Assembly (NCBI GenBank): GCA_005884305.1 | Contig: VAYL01000045.1 | Location: 1 to 6,749, forward strand | Direction of reading: 5' to 3' | Length of the DNA: 6,749 bases | Source of the DNA: Actinomycetota bacterium | Lineage (GTDB): Bacteria > Actinomycetota > Thermoleophilia > Solirubrobacterales > 70-9 | Shown here: piece after piece, positions 6,133 to 6,749 of the stretch | How positions within the stretch are numbered: the first letter of the stretch is position 1 | Layout: each line of letters starts with the position of its first letter | Notes under the pieces: generated by a model | Seen by the model: the letters and a program-made list of their open reading frames with translations, nothing else | What the model was told of the DNA's origin: nothing | The model's database searches: none | Translations under genes and position numbers: made by a program

Positions 6133-6193
6133 GGTCGAGGGTGTCGGACAGGAACGGCACCCACAAGCCTGGCAGAGCCGTCAACCAAGGCGG
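6126..6193. repeat. imperfect inverted repeat in the thiolase/MFS divergent spacer
   Basis: Arms CCTCCTTGGTCGA (6126-6138) and TCAACCAAGGCGG (6181-6193) are reverse complements at 11 of 13 positions, centred in the 111-base gap between divergent genes. The left arm contains the thiolase ribosome binding site, so part of the match is explained by that. It could be a spaced operator or chance; no regulator gene is seen nearby. Confidence 0.25.
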
Positions 6194-6219
6194 AACTCCG
6201 TGAGAAGCAAGCGCTCGTC

Positions 6220-6225
6220 TAGCCT
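6220..6225 (+). promoter_or_regulatory. putative -10 element of the MFS gene
   Basis: TAGCCT (TANNNT pattern) lies 2 bases before the ATG at 6228 and exactly 8 bases before the in-frame GTG at 6234. The spacing repeats that seen before the cation transporter ATG, which would make the GTG at 6234 a leaderless start. No convincing -35 box is seen. Confidence 0.33.
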
Positions 6226-6227
6226 CA

Positions 6228-6749
6228 ATGTCCGTGGGGGTGACCTTCAAGAGCGCCGCCGGGCGATGGATCCTCGCCGTCGCGGTGCTCGGCTCGGGGA
6301 TGGCGTTCCTCGACGGCACCGTTGTCAATGTGGCCCTGCCGAAGATCGGAGAGGACCTCGACGCGTCCACCAGCGCACTCCAGTGGATCCTGAACGGATA
6401 CCTGCTGACGCTCGCCTCGCTGATCCTGCTCGGCGGGTCCCTGGGCGATCGCTATGGACGCCGACGCATCTTCGTGATCGGCGTGGCGGTGTTCACCGTC
6501 GCCTCGCTGCTCTGCGCGGCGGCGCCCACCGCCGAGTTGCTCGTGTTCGCTCGCCTGCTGCAGGGGATCGGTGGAGCGCTCCTAACCCCAGGCAGCCTGG
6601 CGATGATCGAGGCGAGCTTCCGTCCCCAGGACCGCGCTCCGGCGATCGGCGCGTGGTCCGGGCTGGGCGGTGTCGCAACGGCGCTCGGCCCCTTGCTCGG
6701 CGGCTATCTGGTCGAGGCGGTCTCGTGGCGGGCCGTGTTCGTAATCAAC
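6228..6749 (+). CDS. MFS drug transporter, DHA2 (EmrB/QacA) type, 3' end missing
   Basis: The first 174 residues of a proton-driven multidrug exporter; the reading frame is still open at the window end. Helix 1 holds the DHA2 signature SGMAFLDGTVVNVALPKIGEDL, with the membrane Asp after FL typical of this group. Next come LQWILNGYLLTLASLILLGGSLGDRYGRRRIF, carrying the MFS motif A loop (GSLGDRYGRRR), then FARLLQGIGGALLTPGSLAMI and the helix 5 motif C region GAWSGLGGVATALGPLLGGYLVE. About five helices are seen of the 14 usual for the family. Substrate is unknown. The start is uncertain: ATG at 6228, GTG at 6234 or GTG at 6240 all lie in frame without a clear Shine-Dalgarno, and an in-frame stop at 6201 limits the search. 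It is divergent from the thiolase gene; no adjacent TetR or MarR regulator gene is visible in the window. Confidence 0.92.
   Translation, partial: MSVGVTFKSAAGRWILAVAVLGSGMAFLDGTVVNVALPKIGEDLDASTSALQWILNGYLLTLASLILLGGSLGDRYGRRRIFVIGVAVFTVASLLCAAAPTAELLVFARLLQGIGGALLTPGSLAMIEASFRPQDRAPAIGAWSGLGGVATALGPLLGGYLVEAVSWRAVFVIN

Noticed and set aside
6117..6188. N-terminal extension of the thiolase to an ATG at 6188
   Set aside because: Perfect AAGGAGG before the ATG at 6116 and the family-typical N-terminus starting there; the extension runs through the divergent promoter region.

Overview
The window is dense, GC-rich bacterial chromosome with three GTG starts, 4-base ATGA/GTGA stop-start overlaps and almost no intergenic space. 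The protein types (UbiE-like methyltransferase, six-helix HAMP adenylate cyclase, DsbA-like protein related to the domain fused to NhaA, DUF1801 protein, DHA2-type MFS carrier) suggest a high-GC Actinomycetota, possibly Thermoleophilia/Solirubrobacterales. That placement is an inference from protein style; no marker gene is present. I see no rRNA, tRNA, CRISPR array, insertion sequence or phage gene.

Layout. (1) Bases 1-627 (+): 3' part of a SAM-dependent methyltransferase gene whose start lies left of the window. (2) Bases 653-3115 (-): a probable signalling operon read right to left. It encodes an alpha/beta-hydrolase-fold protein whose nucleophile position holds Gly instead of Ser, a six-helix/HAMP/class III adenylate cyclase with every catalytic residue intact, and a 37-residue Met-rich one-helix membrane peptide whose ATG overlaps the cyclase stop (ATGA). 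(3) Bases 3148-3834 (+): a small cation-diffusion-facilitator-like transporter, divergent from the operon, with altered metal-site residues and a Cys-Cys tail. (4) Bases 3839-4279 (-): a DUF1801 (frataxin-like fold) protein, convergent with the transporter, 4 bases apart. (5) Bases 4351-6116 (-): a 3-ketoacyl-CoA thiolase followed by a cytoplasmic DsbA-like oxidoreductase, overlapping by GTGA. (6) Bases 6228-6749 (+): 5' part of a DHA2-type MFS drug transporter gene running off the right end, divergent from the thiolase.

How the genes may work together. The strongest candidate for an undescribed system is the minus-strand operon of region 2. A hydrolase-fold protein that looks catalytically dead could be a ligand sensor feeding a membrane adenylate cyclase, with a coupled one-helix peptide as partner. 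Mycobacterium tuberculosis Rv1900c fuses a hydrolase-fold domain to a cyclase domain in one chain, so a split version is plausible, but a functional link here is inference. The thiolase/DsbA-like pair is probably one transcript. The DUF1801 gene may have its own promoter. The CDF-like and DUF1801 genes share a possible metal theme, but they are on opposite strands and need not be linked.
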